A DNA stretch of 64,000 nucleotides from positions 265,103-329,102 of the forward strand of contig NZ_CANKWO010000003.1 in assembly GCF_947487515.1 (NCBI RefSeq), read 5' to 3'. The notes below the pieces were generated by a model. The model searched no databases. It was not told the DNA's origin and saw only the letters and a program-made list of their open reading frames with translations. Below are positions 9,323-17,853 of the stretch, in pieces. Both the position numbers and the translations under genes were made by a program. The DNA comes from an uncultured Litoreibacter sp. (GTDB lineage Bacteria > Pseudomonadota > Alphaproteobacteria > Rhodobacterales > Rhodobacteraceae). Numbering within the stretch: the stretch's first letter is position 1; every line of letters begins with the position of its first letter.

Positions 9323-10411
9323 ATGACCAAAATCAAAGCAGCTGTGTGCCATGAATTTGGCGCCCCCCTAAGCATCGAAAACGTGGAGCTTCGCGCCCCG
9401 CAAGCGGGCGAGGTGGAGGTCGATCTAGAGGCCTGCGCGATTTGCTTTTCGGATATTTCGTTCATCGATGGCGGCTGGGGAGGGGACTTGCCAGCGGTGT
9501 ACGGCCATGAGGCAGCTGGGCGTGTGTCGGCACTTGGGGCAGGGGTCACGGGGTTGTCGATCGGGGATGCGGTCTTGGTTACCTTGATCCGGTCATGCGC
9601 GACCTGCACACCCTGCGCCTCTGGGGTGCCCACGCAATGCGCCACGCCCTACGACCGCATGGCCGGCCCTTTGTCGATGCCCGATGGGGGGGTGTTGGAA
9701 CATGGTCTTGCCTGCGGGGCCTTCGCCGAGCGCGCGGTGGTCGACCAAAGCCAGATTGCCCGCATCCCCGATGACATCCCGATGGACGCGGCCTCTTTGT
9801 TGTCATGCGGCGTGGTCACAGGGGTCGGTGCGGTGGTGAACACAGCCAAAGTGCGCCCGGGTCAAAATGTGGTGGTGATCGGGGCGGGCGGCGTAGGGTT
9901 GAACGCTATCCAAGGTGCGGCGATTTCTGGCGCGGCGCGCGTTATTGCGATTGATATGGTGCCGGAAAAATTGGATGTGGCCAAAGAATTTGGGGCCACA
10001 GACGGTGTTCTGGCAACGGAGTCGAAGCCGTGGGAGCAGGTTGCCAAGATCACGGGCGGGCGCATGGCGGATGCGGTCATGGTCACCGTTGGCGCCATCC
10101 CTGCCTTCGAAAACGCCCCGCGGTTTCTTGGGGCGGGCGGCAACATGTATCTGGTCGGCATGCCGCATTCAGGTGCCAAGGCGACTTATGAACCGGTCAT
10201 TTTCGGGGCGCTGGCGCAGGGCATGAAAGGCACCAAGATGGGCGATGTCGTATTGAAACGTGACATCCCGTGGCTGGTTGATCTTTATGCTCAGGGGCGT
10301 CTGAAACTTGATGAGCTGGTGTCGGGTCGCTGGCGTCTCGATCAGATAAACGAGGCAATTGCCGACACGCGCTCCGGCGCGGCGCGGCGTAATGTGATAA
10401 TGTTCAAATGA
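9323..10411 (+). CDS. Zinc-dependent alcohol dehydrogenase
   Basis: 362-aa medium-chain dehydrogenase. Catalytic zinc ligands are suggested by CAICFSD (about residue 39) and YGHEAAG (His/Glu about residues 61-62). The structural zinc site is CATCTPCASGVPTQC (C-x2-C-x2-C-x7-C, about residues 93-107). The NAD(P) fold is marked by VIGAGGVGLNAIQGA. The cysteine spacing matches class III/aryl alcohol or NDMA-type enzymes. Its stop overlaps the start of the enolase-superfamily gene by ATGA, implying that both act on one substrate route, plausibly a sugar acid or polyol. The substrate is unproven. Confidence 0.88.
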   Translation: MTKIKAAVCHEFGAPLSIENVELRAPQAGEVEVDLEACAICFSDISFIDGGWGGDLPAVYGHEAAGRVSALGAGVTGLSIGDAVLVTLIRSCATCTPCASGVPTQCATPYDRMAGPLSMPDGGVLEHGLACGAFAERAVVDQSQIARIPDDIPMDAASLLSCGVVTGVGAVVNTAKVRPGQNVVVIGAGGVGLNAIQGAAISGAARVIAIDMVPEKLDVAKEFGATDGVLATESKPWEQVAKITGGRMADAVMVTVGAIPAFENAPRFLGAGGNMYLVGMPHSGAKATYEPVIFGALAQGMKGTKMGDVVLKRDIPWLVDLYAQGRLKLDELVSGRWRLDQINEAIADTRSGAARRNVIMFK

Positions 10412-11637
10412 AGCTGCAGGACCTGAAAATAATCGTGACCTCCCCCCCTGCACCTGGGTGGGGCGGTCAATATTGGATATTCGTAAAACTCACCACCGCT
10501 TGCGGCATTGAGGGCATCGGTGAGGTCTATGCTTCTGCGGTGGGGCCTGACGCGATGCGCGCGGTGATCGAAGATGTCTTTGCGCGTCATATCGAAGGCG
10601 AGAACCCCGAAAACATCGAGCTGATGTTTCGCCGTGTCTATTCTTCGGGGTTTACCCAACGGCCCGACCCGACGGTTATGGGCGCGTTTTCGGGGTTGGA
10701 AATGGCGTGCTGGGATATCTTGGGCAAGGCACGAGACCGGCCGGTTTGGGCACTGCTTGGCGGGAAAATGAACCCGCGCATTCGGGCCTATACCTACCTG
10801 TATCCATTGCCTCATCACGATCTGACAGAGTTCTGGACCTCGCCGGATATGGCCGCGGAATCCGCGTTGGATGCGGTGGAACGCGGCTACACGGCAGTGA
10901 AGTTTGATCCGGCCGGACCCTATACCCTTCATTCCGGACACCAGCCCGCGATGTTCGACATTTCCCTATCGGTGGCTTTTTGCAAAGCGATCCGTGATGC
11001 GGTGGGCGACCGCGCGGATTTGCTGTTTGGGACACATGGGCAGTTCAACACATCTGGCGCGATACGCTTGGGGCAGGCCATCGAGCCCTATGCGCCTTTG
11101 TGGTTTGAGGAACCTGTGCCACCCGACAACCCACTGGAGTTTGCCGAGGTCGCGCGGGCGGTGCGAATCCCGATTGCCGCGGGGGAAAGGCTGACGACGA
11201 AGGCGGAGTTTGCCACTCTTTTGCGCAGCGGTGGGGTGAAAATCCTGCAACCGGCGCTTGGGCGTGCAGGCGGGATTTGGGAGGCGAAGAAGTTGGCGGG
11301 GCTGGCCGAGGTGTTCAACGCCGAGATGGCACCACATTTATACGCAGGGCCGGTGGAATGGGCCGCGAACATCCATTTGGCGACTTCGATTCCGAACCTT
11401 TTGATGTGTGAAACAATCGAAACTGATTTCCATTCCGACTTGGTCGGCGGTGCGATTGTCGTCGACAATGGCTACATCACGCCGCCTGAAACCTCTGGAT
11501 TGGGCATCATCTTGAATGAAGAACTGGCGGCGGCTCACCCGTTCACGGGGACCGGCCTTCACTTACAAATGCAAGAAGAGCCTTGCGACTACCAAAACGG
11601 CAATGCGTTTGCTGGGGGGGCGCCGCTTAAGACTTAG
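10408..11637 (+). CDS. Mandelate racemase/muconate lactonizing enzyme family sugar-acid dehydratase
   Basis: 409-aa enolase-superfamily enzyme, probably dehydrating an aldonic or aldaric acid. The N-terminal capping domain is followed by a barrel with metal ligands in LWFEEPVPPDN (Glu234/235) and IAAGERL (Glu260), and His310 in MAPHLYAGPVEW. The strand that normally carries the first acidic ligand reads LLFGTHGQF (205-213): His210 is kept as in mannonate dehydratase-type proteins, but I see Gly where Asp is expected. It overlaps the dehydrogenase gene by ATGA and faces a FadR-type regulator. The substrate cannot be fixed by reading. Confidence 0.85.
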   Translation: MKLQDLKIIVTSPPAPGWGGQYWIFVKLTTACGIEGIGEVYASAVGPDAMRAVIEDVFARHIEGENPENIELMFRRVYSSGFTQRPDPTVMGAFSGLEMACWDILGKARDRPVWALLGGKMNPRIRAYTYLYPLPHHDLTEFWTSPDMAAESALDAVERGYTAVKFDPAGPYTLHSGHQPAMFDISLSVAFCKAIRDAVGDRADLLFGTHGQFNTSGAIRLGQAIEPYAPLWFEEPVPPDNPLEFAEVARAVRIPIAAGERLTTKAEFATLLRSGGVKILQPALGRAGGIWEAKKLAGLAEVFNAEMAPHLYAGPVEWAANIHLATSIPNLLMCETIETDFHSDLVGGAIVVDNGYITPPETSGLGIILNEELAAAHPFTGTGLHLQMQEEPCDYQNGNAFAGGAPLKT

Positions 11638-12397
11638 AGGTTTCATGCTCCAGCCGCAGCTTGGCCACGGCTTCGTTTTGATCTTCTTTGTTGCTAACGA
11701 TCAGGCTGGCCTCGACATAGTTCAAATGGGCCTCGACGGCGGCGCGGGCGCCCGCTTCGTCGCGCGCCAGAAGTGCGGTGTTGATTGCGCGGTGTTGCTC
11801 TAGCAATGTGTCGCGTGTGGTGCGTTGTTTGAACATCATGTTGCGGTTGTAGAAGACCCCTTCGCGCAGCATTTGAAACATCGCGCGCATCATATGCAAC
11901 ATGATGACGTTGTGGCTGGCCTCGATAATGGCGAGGTGGAATTCGGCGTCCAGCTGGGCTTCTTCGGCGGGGTTGCGTTTGGTATGTGCGGCTTCCATTT
12001 TGCGGTAGATGGTGTCGACAACCTTTAGATCCGTATCAGAGCCCAGACGGGCTGCGCGCGCAGCGGCCAAGCCTTCAAGATCGCGGCGAAAGGAAATGTA
12101 GTCGAACACCGCCTCATCATGCCCTGCAAAAAGCTTCACCAATGCGTCTGAAAAGGCGGCCCCCACGACCTCGGCTACATAAATACCCGCACCCGCTTTG
12201 GTGGCCAGCAACCCGCGCTCTTGCAGGTTCGCCACGGCTTCGCGCAAGGACGGGCGGGACACTCCCATTTTATCGGCCAATTCACGCTCGGAGGGCAACC
12301 GCTCCCCGGGTTTCAATATGCCGCGCAGGATCAATAGCTCGATTTGGCGCACCACAGCGCTCGAGAGTTTTTCGGCTTCGATCTTCTTGAACGGCAT
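11627..12397 (-). CDS. FadR/GntR-family transcriptional regulator
   Basis: 256-aa regulator with an N-terminal winged helix-turn-helix (about residues 10-72, LPSERELADKMGVSRPSLRE) and an all-helical FCD ligand domain (D-A-E-F-H-L, and the later His of a metal-binding pocket). FadR-subfamily members bind carboxylates such as glycolate, lactate, pyruvate or sugar acids. The ATG at 12397 is preferred, since MPFKKIEAEKL is a typical start and AGGG lies upstream; the frame is open to 12535. It ends convergently with the dehydratase, overlapping by 11 bases, and is a likely regulator of it. A dyad just upstream suggests autoregulation. Confidence 0.89.
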   Translation of the reverse strand: MPFKKIEAEKLSSAVVRQIELLILRGILKPGERLPSERELADKMGVSRPSLREAVANLQERGLLATKAGAGIYVAEVVGAAFSDALVKLFAGHDEAVFDYISFRRDLEGLAAARAARLGSDTDLKVVDTIYRKMEAAHTKRNPAEEAQLDAEFHLAIIEASHNVIMLHMMRAMFQMLREGVFYNRNMMFKQRTTRDTLLEQHRAINTALLARDEAGARAAVEAHLNYVEASLIVSNKEDQNEAVAKLRLEHETSKS

Positions 12398-12413
12398 TTG
12401 GTCACCCTGCTGA

Positions 12414-12436
12414 ATTGGTAAATTCATATGACCAGC
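12414..12436. promoter_or_regulatory. Candidate FadR-family operator ahead of the regulator gene
   Basis: The sequence is ATTGGTAA, seven bases, then TGACCAGC. TGGT/ACCA are inverted, as in FadR/PdhR/GlcC-type operators. The left half-site and the 7-base spacer are identical in form to the perfect dyad ahead of glcD at 34653-34675. It lies 17-39 bases upstream of the chosen start of the regulator. Binding is inferred, not shown. Confidence 0.5.
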
Positions 12437-12450
12437 GGGGGCGTTAAACA

Positions 12451-12481
12451 ACAAAAAACGGCCCCATGTTTTGGGGCCGTT
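12451..12481 (-). terminator. Rho-independent terminator of the OmpA-type lipoprotein gene
   Basis: On the minus strand, a perfect 9-bp stem AACGGCCCC/GGGGCCGTT with a 7-base loop is followed by a run of T. It begins about 20 bases after the stop codon of the lipoprotein gene at 12501 and also insulates it from the FadR-type gene. Confidence 0.85.
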
Positions 12482-12500
12482 CTTGTCGCATAGGTCGATT

Positions 12501-13145
12501 TTAGGCCGCGTTGGGGCGGATAACGATGTCGACACGGCGGTTCTGCGCGCGGCCTTCTTCGGTTAGGTTGGAGACAATCGGGCGGGTCTCACCTTGCCCG
12601 TAAGACTGGATGCGGGACGGGGTGACGCCGCCGTCTTCCAAAGTGAAGGCCACCGCTTGTGCGCGGCGCTCCGAGAGGTCGAAGTTGTGGCTGTCCGAGC
12701 CAGTGTCATCCGTGTGGCCAACAACATTTACTGATGTGTCGGGGTAATCTTGCAAGTTGCTGGCAAGCGCGCGCAGGTCCTCGCGCAGATCATATCCCAG
12801 ATCGGCGCTATCCACCGCAAACAGCAGGTCTTGCGGCATGGTCACCCGCAGCTCTTCACCGGTGTTCACAATTTCGATGTCTTCATTCGGAATGTCGCGG
12901 CGTAAATCTGCGGCCTGTTTGTCCAGCTGATGGCCAATGACGCCACCGGCGGCTGCACCAATGCCTGCGCCAACAATGCCCTTGATCAGCTTGTTGTCGT
13001 CGCTGGATGCGCCAATGAGCCCGCCAACCGCACCGCCGATAATGGCGCCGGTTTGGGATTTGTTAACATCGGAAAGGCTGTCAGTCGTGCATGCGCTAAC
13101 AGCAAGGGTGGCGGCCGCAAGGGCTGCGATGGTTTTGATCGTCAT
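12501..13145 (-). CDS. OmpA-family lipoprotein with glycine-zipper domain
   Basis: 214-aa predicted outer membrane lipoprotein. A lipobox LAVSAC puts the acylated cysteine at residue 19. Residues about 30-70 form a glycine-zipper (GAIIGGAVGGLIG, GIVGAGIGAAAGGVIG). The C-terminal OmpA-like domain (about 105-212) carries the peptidoglycan-binding signature VVGHTDDTGSDSHNFDLSERRA. This is the YiaD-type layout: anchored in the outer membrane, holding the cell wall. It is a close paralogue of the gene at 13271-13906, 125 bases upstream in its own direction. Confidence 0.9.
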   Translation of the reverse strand: MTIKTIAALAAATLAVSACTTDSLSDVNKSQTGAIIGGAVGGLIGASSDDNKLIKGIVGAGIGAAAGGVIGHQLDKQAADLRRDIPNEDIEIVNTGEELRVTMPQDLLFAVDSADLGYDLREDLRALASNLQDYPDTSVNVVGHTDDTGSDSHNFDLSERRAQAVAFTLEDGGVTPSRIQSYGQGETRPIVSNLTEEGRAQNRRVDIVIRPNAA

Positions 13146-13238
13146 GGTACCTGCCTCGGTATATGGGTCCCGCCTTTGCGGCGTGGGTTATGGGCAGAAT
13201 ATAGGCCATTTCGGCGCCTGTGTTAAGGGGGAAGCGTG

Positions 13239-13263
13239 GGCCGGCGAAAACCTGCCGCCGGCC
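13239..13263 (-). terminator. Hairpin after the second OmpA-type lipoprotein gene
   Basis: A perfect 8-bp stem, GGCCGGCG/CGCCGGCC, with a 9-base loop begins about 8 bases after the stop codon of the gene at 13271. No T run follows, so it could be a weak or Rho-assisted terminator or an mRNA-stabilising hairpin. Confidence 0.4.
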
Positions 13264-13270
13264 TCAGCTT

Positions 13271-13906
13271 CTAGGTGTAGGGGCGGATGACGATCTCGAC
13301 CCGCCGGTTCTGCGCCCGCCCCGCAGCACTGTCGTTGGAGGCAACAGGTTGGCTTTCGCCTTGACCTTTGACGCGCAAGCGCCCGTTTGCGACGCCGGCG
13401 TCACGCAGCACAAATGACACCGCCTGCGCGCGGCGTTCCGACAGGTTTTGGTTGTAGCCGGCATCCCCCGTGCTGTCGGTATGCCCCACGATCACCACGT
13501 CACTATTGGGGTAGTCGTTCAGGTTGTTGGCCACCGCCCTCAGGTCAGCACGCAGGTCGGGCCGCAGCCTTGTGCTATCTGTGGCAAACAACAAATCTTG
13601 CGGCAAGGTGACCCGCAATTCAGAGCCGGTGTTCACCACCCCGACATTGTCATTGCCAAGATCGCTGCGCAATTCGTCCGCCTGCCGGTCCAGACTGTCG
13701 CCAATCGCACCCCCAACCGCCCCGCCAATCGCGGCTCCGATTATGCCGCGCTCCAGCTTGTTGTCGGAGGTGGAGTTCGCCCCCAATGCGCCCCCGATGA
13801 CGGCCCCGATGACGGCGCCGTTTTTGGTGCGATGGTCCGGTGTTGTGGCGTCGCAGCCCGCAAGAAACAGGGCAGCCGCCGGAAGGGCCAGAAGAAGTGG
13901 TTTCAT
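13271..13906 (-). CDS. OmpA-family lipoprotein with glycine-zipper domain (paralogue)
   Basis: 211-aa predicted outer membrane lipoprotein with lipobox LAGC (Cys18), a glycine-zipper segment (GAVIGAVIGGALGAN, GIIGAAIGGAVGGAIG) and an OmpA-like C-terminal domain with the motif VGHTDSTGDAGYNQNLSERR. The start is MKPLLLALPAAAL at 13906; the frame is open to 13981 but lacks a signal there. Its layout matches the gene at 12501-13145 along the whole length, so the two look like a tandem duplication. Both probably tether the outer membrane to peptidoglycan. Confidence 0.9.
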   Translation of the reverse strand: MKPLLLALPAAALFLAGCDATTPDHRTKNGAVIGAVIGGALGANSTSDNKLERGIIGAAIGGAVGGAIGDSLDRQADELRSDLGNDNVGVVNTGSELRVTLPQDLLFATDSTRLRPDLRADLRAVANNLNDYPNSDVVIVGHTDSTGDAGYNQNLSERRAQAVSFVLRDAGVANGRLRVKGQGESQPVASNDSAAGRAQNRRVEIVIRPYT

Positions 13907-14017
13907 AGGTTTTGTCCTCGTTAAGGCGCGCCTGTGTGGCGCTTCACCTCTTAAGGTTGGGACTGGGGGGCAGGGTTGCAACCAACAAGAACGTGACGCC
14001 AGCGGTGATCCGCCGCT

Positions 14018-14884
14018 TCATAAGCTGGTTTTTGCCGCCTCATAGGCCAGCATTGCGCGTTTCATCGGCAAACCCCAGTGATACCCGCCCAAACCGCCGG
14101 ATTTTCGCAACGCACGGTGGCAGGGGATCAACCAGCTGATGGGGTTGCGCCCCACGGCCGTGCCCACTGCGCGCACGGCCTTTTTGTGGCCGATGGTGTT
14201 GGCGATTTCGGAGTAGGTCACGACATGGCCGTTGGGCACGGCCAGCAGGGCCTCCCAAACCTTGATCTGGAACGGCGCGCCTATCAGATACAAGGGCGCG
14301 GCCTCGCCTGCGGCCTTCGCGCCAAAGGCGGCTAGGGCCCAAGGGCGCAGCATCAAAGGGTCTTCGACAAAGGTGGCATGGGGCCACCGCTGCACTAAAT
14401 CCTCCATGGCGAGGGTTTCACCGATTTCCGCGCTGAACCCTATGCCGCATATGCCTTTGGTGGTGCCCATCACAATGGCGGGGCCAAAGGGGCTATCGAA
14501 CCAGCCCCAGCGGATCGTCAGACCTTCGCCTTTTCTGGCAAATTCCCCGGGGCTCATGGCCTCCCACTTCACGAAGAGGTCATGCAGACGCCCCGATCCC
14601 GATAGCCCGACAGAGCTGGAGGTCTCCAGCATGGTGAAGCGCTCTTCCAGTAATGTCTTCGCATGCCCTAGTCGCAAATATTGTTGCAAGCGCGATGGCG
14701 ACACCCCCGCCCATTTGCTGAAGACGCGTTGAAAATGCGATGGGCTCATCTTCATGTCTCGGGCCAATTGGTCCAGCGACAAGGGGCCGTCGCTGTGGGT
14801 GTCGATTGCTTCAATAGCGCGTTTCACCAGCCCGTAGTGGTAGCTGCCCTCTGATGCCGTGATCTGTTCTAGATTCTGTTCCAT
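14018..14884 (-). CDS. AraC-type HTH/methylated-DNA--cysteine methyltransferase fusion (Ada-like)
   Basis: 288-aa DNA-repair protein joining an AraC-type helix-turn-helix (about residues 20-115, LSLDQLARDMKMSPSHFQRVFSK) to an O6-alkylguanine methyltransferase domain (about 120-285). The methyl-acceptor is Cys255 in IPCHRALRKSGGLGGYHWG, and the Asn/Arg region VGRNPISW precedes it. The N-terminal zinc/phosphotriester domain of E. coli Ada is absent, so the usual methyl-phosphotriester switch is missing. It may repair alkylated guanine and self-regulate by another route. Known short Ada-like proteins have this layout. Confidence 0.89.
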   Translation of the reverse strand: MEQNLEQITASEGSYHYGLVKRAIEAIDTHSDGPLSLDQLARDMKMSPSHFQRVFSKWAGVSPSRLQQYLRLGHAKTLLEERFTMLETSSSVGLSGSGRLHDLFVKWEAMSPGEFARKGEGLTIRWGWFDSPFGPAIVMGTTKGICGIGFSAEIGETLAMEDLVQRWPHATFVEDPLMLRPWALAAFGAKAAGEAAPLYLIGAPFQIKVWEALLAVPNGHVVTYSEIANTIGHKKAVRAVGTAVGRNPISWLIPCHRALRKSGGLGGYHWGLPMKRAMLAYEAAKTSL

Positions 14885-14990
14885 GCGTTCAACTTAGGAC
14901 TGCGTGCCTTTCATATCGACCCGTTTTTTGCGCATTTTCGCCGTTCGGGAAAACCTTGCCCCCGCGTGGGGGACGTTGCATACCGCGCCT

Positions 14991-15647
14991 ATGACAAAAC
15001 CCGCCAAACAGCTCGACTATCATACGATCCACGAGATTTTCACGCGCTTTAGGGCGTCCGACCCCGAGCCAAAGGGCGAGCTGGATCACGTCAACGCCTA
15101 TACATTGGTGGTGGCTGTGGCCCTGTCTGCGCAGGCGACGGATATTGGCGTCAACAAAGCAACCAAGAAGCTGTTCGAGATTGCGGACACCCCGCAAAAG
15201 ATGCTCGACCTTGGGCTGGACGGCGTGACAGAGCATATCAAGACCATCGGCCTGTACCGCAACAAGGCAAAGAACGTCATCAAGCTAAGTCAAATTCTGG
15301 TCGATGAGTATGGCGGCGTTGTGCCGTCATCGCGGGCCGCGCTGGTTAGCCTGCCGGGTGTTGGGCGTAAGACCGCAAATGTGGTGCTGAACATGTGGTG
15401 GAGCTACCCGTCGCAGGCCGTCGACACCCATATCTACCGCATCGGCAACCGTACTGGCATCTGTCCGGGCAAAAACGTCGATGTGGTGGAACGCGCCATT
15501 GAGGACAATATCCCCGTCGAATTCCAACAACACGCGCACCACTGGCTGATCTTGCATGGGCGCTATGTGTGCAAGGCCCGTAAGCCGGTCTGCAACAATT
15601 GTATTATCCGAGATCTCTGCACTTCTGAGGACAAAATCCATGAGTAA
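14991..15647 (+). CDS. nth: Endonuclease III
   Basis: Base-excision repair glycosylase/AP lyase for oxidised pyrimidines. The 218-aa product has the helix-hairpin-helix LPGVGRKTANVVLN with catalytic Lys127, Asp145 in VDTHIYR, and a C-terminal [4Fe-4S] site C194-x6-C201-x2-C204-x5-C210. The start at 14991 (MTKPAKQL) fits the family; the frame is open to 14904. Its 3' end overlaps the sugar kinase gene by 8 bases. An alkylation-repair gene lies divergently upstream, so two DNA repair genes adjoin. Confidence 0.95.
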   Translation: MTKPAKQLDYHTIHEIFTRFRASDPEPKGELDHVNAYTLVVAVALSAQATDIGVNKATKKLFEIADTPQKMLDLGLDGVTEHIKTIGLYRNKAKNVIKLSQILVDEYGGVVPSSRAALVSLPGVGRKTANVVLNMWWSYPSQAVDTHIYRIGNRTGICPGKNVDVVERAIEDNIPVEFQQHAHHWLILHGRYVCKARKPVCNNCIIRDLCTSEDKIHE

Positions 15648-16635
15648 GAAATTCCAAGTTGTCGGCATTGGCAACGCAATGGTCGACGTATTGGCCCACG
15701 CATCTGATGCATTTTTGGCCGAGAACGGCATTGAAAAGGGCATCATGCAGCTCACCGACCGCGCGCGCGGCGTGGAGCTTTACGGCTTGATTGGTCCGGC
15801 CAAGGAAATTTCGGGGGGATCGGCTGCAAATACGATCGCGGGTATCGCGCATCTGGGCGGCTCCACCGCCTATGTGGGCAAGGTCAAGGATGACCAATTG
15901 GGCGAAATTTTTGCCCATGACCTGCGTGCGCAAGGCGCCGTTTACGAGACCCCTTTGGCGCCTGCATCGCACGAGGCCGAAACCGGTCGCTGCATCGTGC
16001 TCGTGTCGCCGGATGGGGAACGCTCGATGAACACCTACTTGGGTGTGACCGAATTCCTTTCACCTGATGACGTTGACGAAGACCAGATGGCACAGGCTGA
16101 ATGGATCTACCTCGAAGGCTACCGTTTTGACGGGCCAGAATCCGTCGCGGCCTTCGACAAAGCGATCCATGCCTGCACCGGTGCGGGGGGGCGCGTGTCG
16201 CTGACCTTGTCCGATCCTTTCTGTGTTGGGCGTCACCGCGACGCATTCCGCAAGCTGATCCAAGATCATGTAGATCTGCTGTTTTGCAACCGCGCTGAAA
16301 TGTTGTCGATGTATGAGACCGAGGATTTCGACGCGGCATTGGAACAGGCGGCCTCGGAGGTCTCTATTGTGGCCTGCACCGACGGAGAAGACGGGGCACA
16401 TGTGTTATCCGAGGGCAAGCGCTGGCATGTCCCAGCAATGCCGGTTCAAATTGTGGACGCCACTGGGGCGGGTGACCTGTTCGCGGGTGCATTCTTGTGG
16501 GGGCTGACAAATGGTCACGACTTGGAAACCTGTGGTCGCATGGGCTGTGTTGCGGCCTCCGAGGTGATCTCGCACATCGGGGCACGTCCGGAAGCCGAGT
16601 TGCAGGCATGGTTCAAGGATCAGGGCTTGCTCTAA
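15640..16635 (+). CDS. Adenosine kinase-like PfkB-family carbohydrate kinase
   Basis: 331-aa PfkB/ribokinase-fold kinase. The N-terminal GGSAANTIAGIAHLGG is the first PfkB signature, and DATGAGDLFAGAF near residues 273-285 is the second, with catalytic base Asp279. The N-terminal segment VGIGNAMVDVLA and overall length resemble bacterial adenosine kinases, which phosphorylate adenosine for purine salvage. Sugar kinase is the alternative. The ATG at 15640 lies inside the last codons of nth, so translation is likely coupled, though the link to DNA repair appears incidental. Confidence 0.84.
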   Translation: MSKKFQVVGIGNAMVDVLAHASDAFLAENGIEKGIMQLTDRARGVELYGLIGPAKEISGGSAANTIAGIAHLGGSTAYVGKVKDDQLGEIFAHDLRAQGAVYETPLAPASHEAETGRCIVLVSPDGERSMNTYLGVTEFLSPDDVDEDQMAQAEWIYLEGYRFDGPESVAAFDKAIHACTGAGGRVSLTLSDPFCVGRHRDAFRKLIQDHVDLLFCNRAEMLSMYETEDFDAALEQAASEVSIVACTDGEDGAHVLSEGKRWHVPAMPVQIVDATGAGDLFAGAFLWGLTNGHDLETCGRMGCVAASEVISHIGARPEAELQAWFKDQGLL

Positions 16636-16703
16636 TCTCGAACGGGTCCGGGCGTTTGCGCGGGCCCTGCCGCTGCTGCCACCACAATTGGGGTGGCGGG
16701 CGC

Positions 16704-17843
16704 TTAGCTTTGGCCGACGCGGCTGTGAATATAGCGGGCAAAGTCAAAATTTGGGCGCTCCAGATGCGAAAGCGGGCCCGGCTCTGACAGGCCAGCGGAT
16801 AGACCGCGGTAGACCTTTTCGGTGCAGCCGCGGTCTTCTTCGTTCACCGCATCCAGCACAGATTTCAACGTTGCAAAATGCACGTCGGCTTCTGGGTCTG
16901 CGACAAATTCGGGGGCCAAGCCGCCGCCAAACAGGATGTTGACGTGATCCGGCCCGTCTGGGCTTAGCGAAAGATACCAAAAATAGCCTGGCGTCAGCGT
17001 AATGAGCAACGCGGGGTAGACTGAGATCAGGTAGGTTTTGCGCCGGTCTTCGCCTTGCAAATGCCGGTTGTTGGGGTGGGCCAGCGTTAGCTTGAAGCTG
17101 TCGTTTTTCAATATCCAGTGATAGTTGAAGGCAGGATGGCCTTCGGGGCAGGTCATCTCGTTCAGGTCCACGGTGCCGCCAATGGTGTCTGCATGGCAGA
17201 CGGGCAAATGGTAGCTTTCCATGAAATTTTCCGCCAACACCTTCCAATTGGTATTCCAATGATGGTTTTCTCGGAAGGTCTCGACGTAGTCGCCCATCTT
17301 GTAGTGGCCCACCAGATCAGACACGCCAGCCAATGCCTCATGCACATCAGGCGCATCGGGGTTGATGGTGAGCATGATCCAGCCTTGCCAATCGGTGCAG
17401 CGAATTTCAGGCAGGTGAATATCGGCTTTGCAGAAAGCCTCGTTCTGCTCCATCGCAGGCGCCCCACGAAGTTGGCCGCCCAAATCATAGGTCCACGCGT
17501 GATAGGGGCACACGATAGAACGCGTGTTGCCACGACCTGTCAAAAGCGTGGACATGCGATGCCGGCAGACGTTGGACTGGGCGCGCAAGTTTCCATCCGT
17601 GTCGCGCAGGACCATGATCGGCTCGCCCGCAACATCCATCGTCAGGTAATCGCCAACCTCGGGCAAAGCACTCGCGCGACCGGCGCAAACCCAGTCTTTG
17701 GCGAAGATTTTTTCAAGCTCCAGCGCGTTGAACTCAGGCGAGGTGTAAACCGACTTCGGCATCGCACTCGCCTGTTCGAACGGGGCCGCGACATTCGCTG
17801 CCAACTCGGACAAAGGGTCGTTGGATGCTTTTTCTGCCGTCAT
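16704..17843 (-). CDS. Rieske aromatic ring-hydroxylating oxygenase alpha subunit
   Basis: 379-aa oxygenase. The N-terminal Rieske [2Fe-2S] site is C93-x-H95 ... C112-x2-H115 (NVCRHRM, VCPYHAW). The catalytic domain has the mononuclear iron ligands His212 and His217 in ESYHLPVCH and a C-terminal acidic ligand. The family includes ring dioxygenases and quaternary-ammonium monooxygenases (choline, glycine betaine, carnitine); this sequence recalls the latter, but its substrate is unproven. The frame runs back to 18119 within the sulfotransferase gene; the ATG at 17843, 10 bases after that gene, is the real start. No reductase gene lies nearby. Confidence 0.86.
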   Translation of the reverse strand: MTAEKASNDPLSELAANVAAPFEQASAMPKSVYTSPEFNALELEKIFAKDWVCAGRASALPEVGDYLTMDVAGEPIMVLRDTDGNLRAQSNVCRHRMSTLLTGRGNTRSIVCPYHAWTYDLGGQLRGAPAMEQNEAFCKADIHLPEIRCTDWQGWIMLTINPDAPDVHEALAGVSDLVGHYKMGDYVETFRENHHWNTNWKVLAENFMESYHLPVCHADTIGGTVDLNEMTCPEGHPAFNYHWILKNDSFKLTLAHPNNRHLQGEDRRKTYLISVYPALLITLTPGYFWYLSLSPDGPDHVNILFGGGLAPEFVADPEADVHFATLKSVLDAVNEEDRGCTEKVYRGLSAGLSEPGPLSHLERPNFDFARYIHSRVGQS

Positions 17844-17853
17844 TAAGGGGCCC

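Noticed and set aside
16651-16697. GC-rich hairpins between the adenosine kinase-like and Rieske genes
   Set aside because: Short stems without T runs on either strand; not enough to call a terminator.
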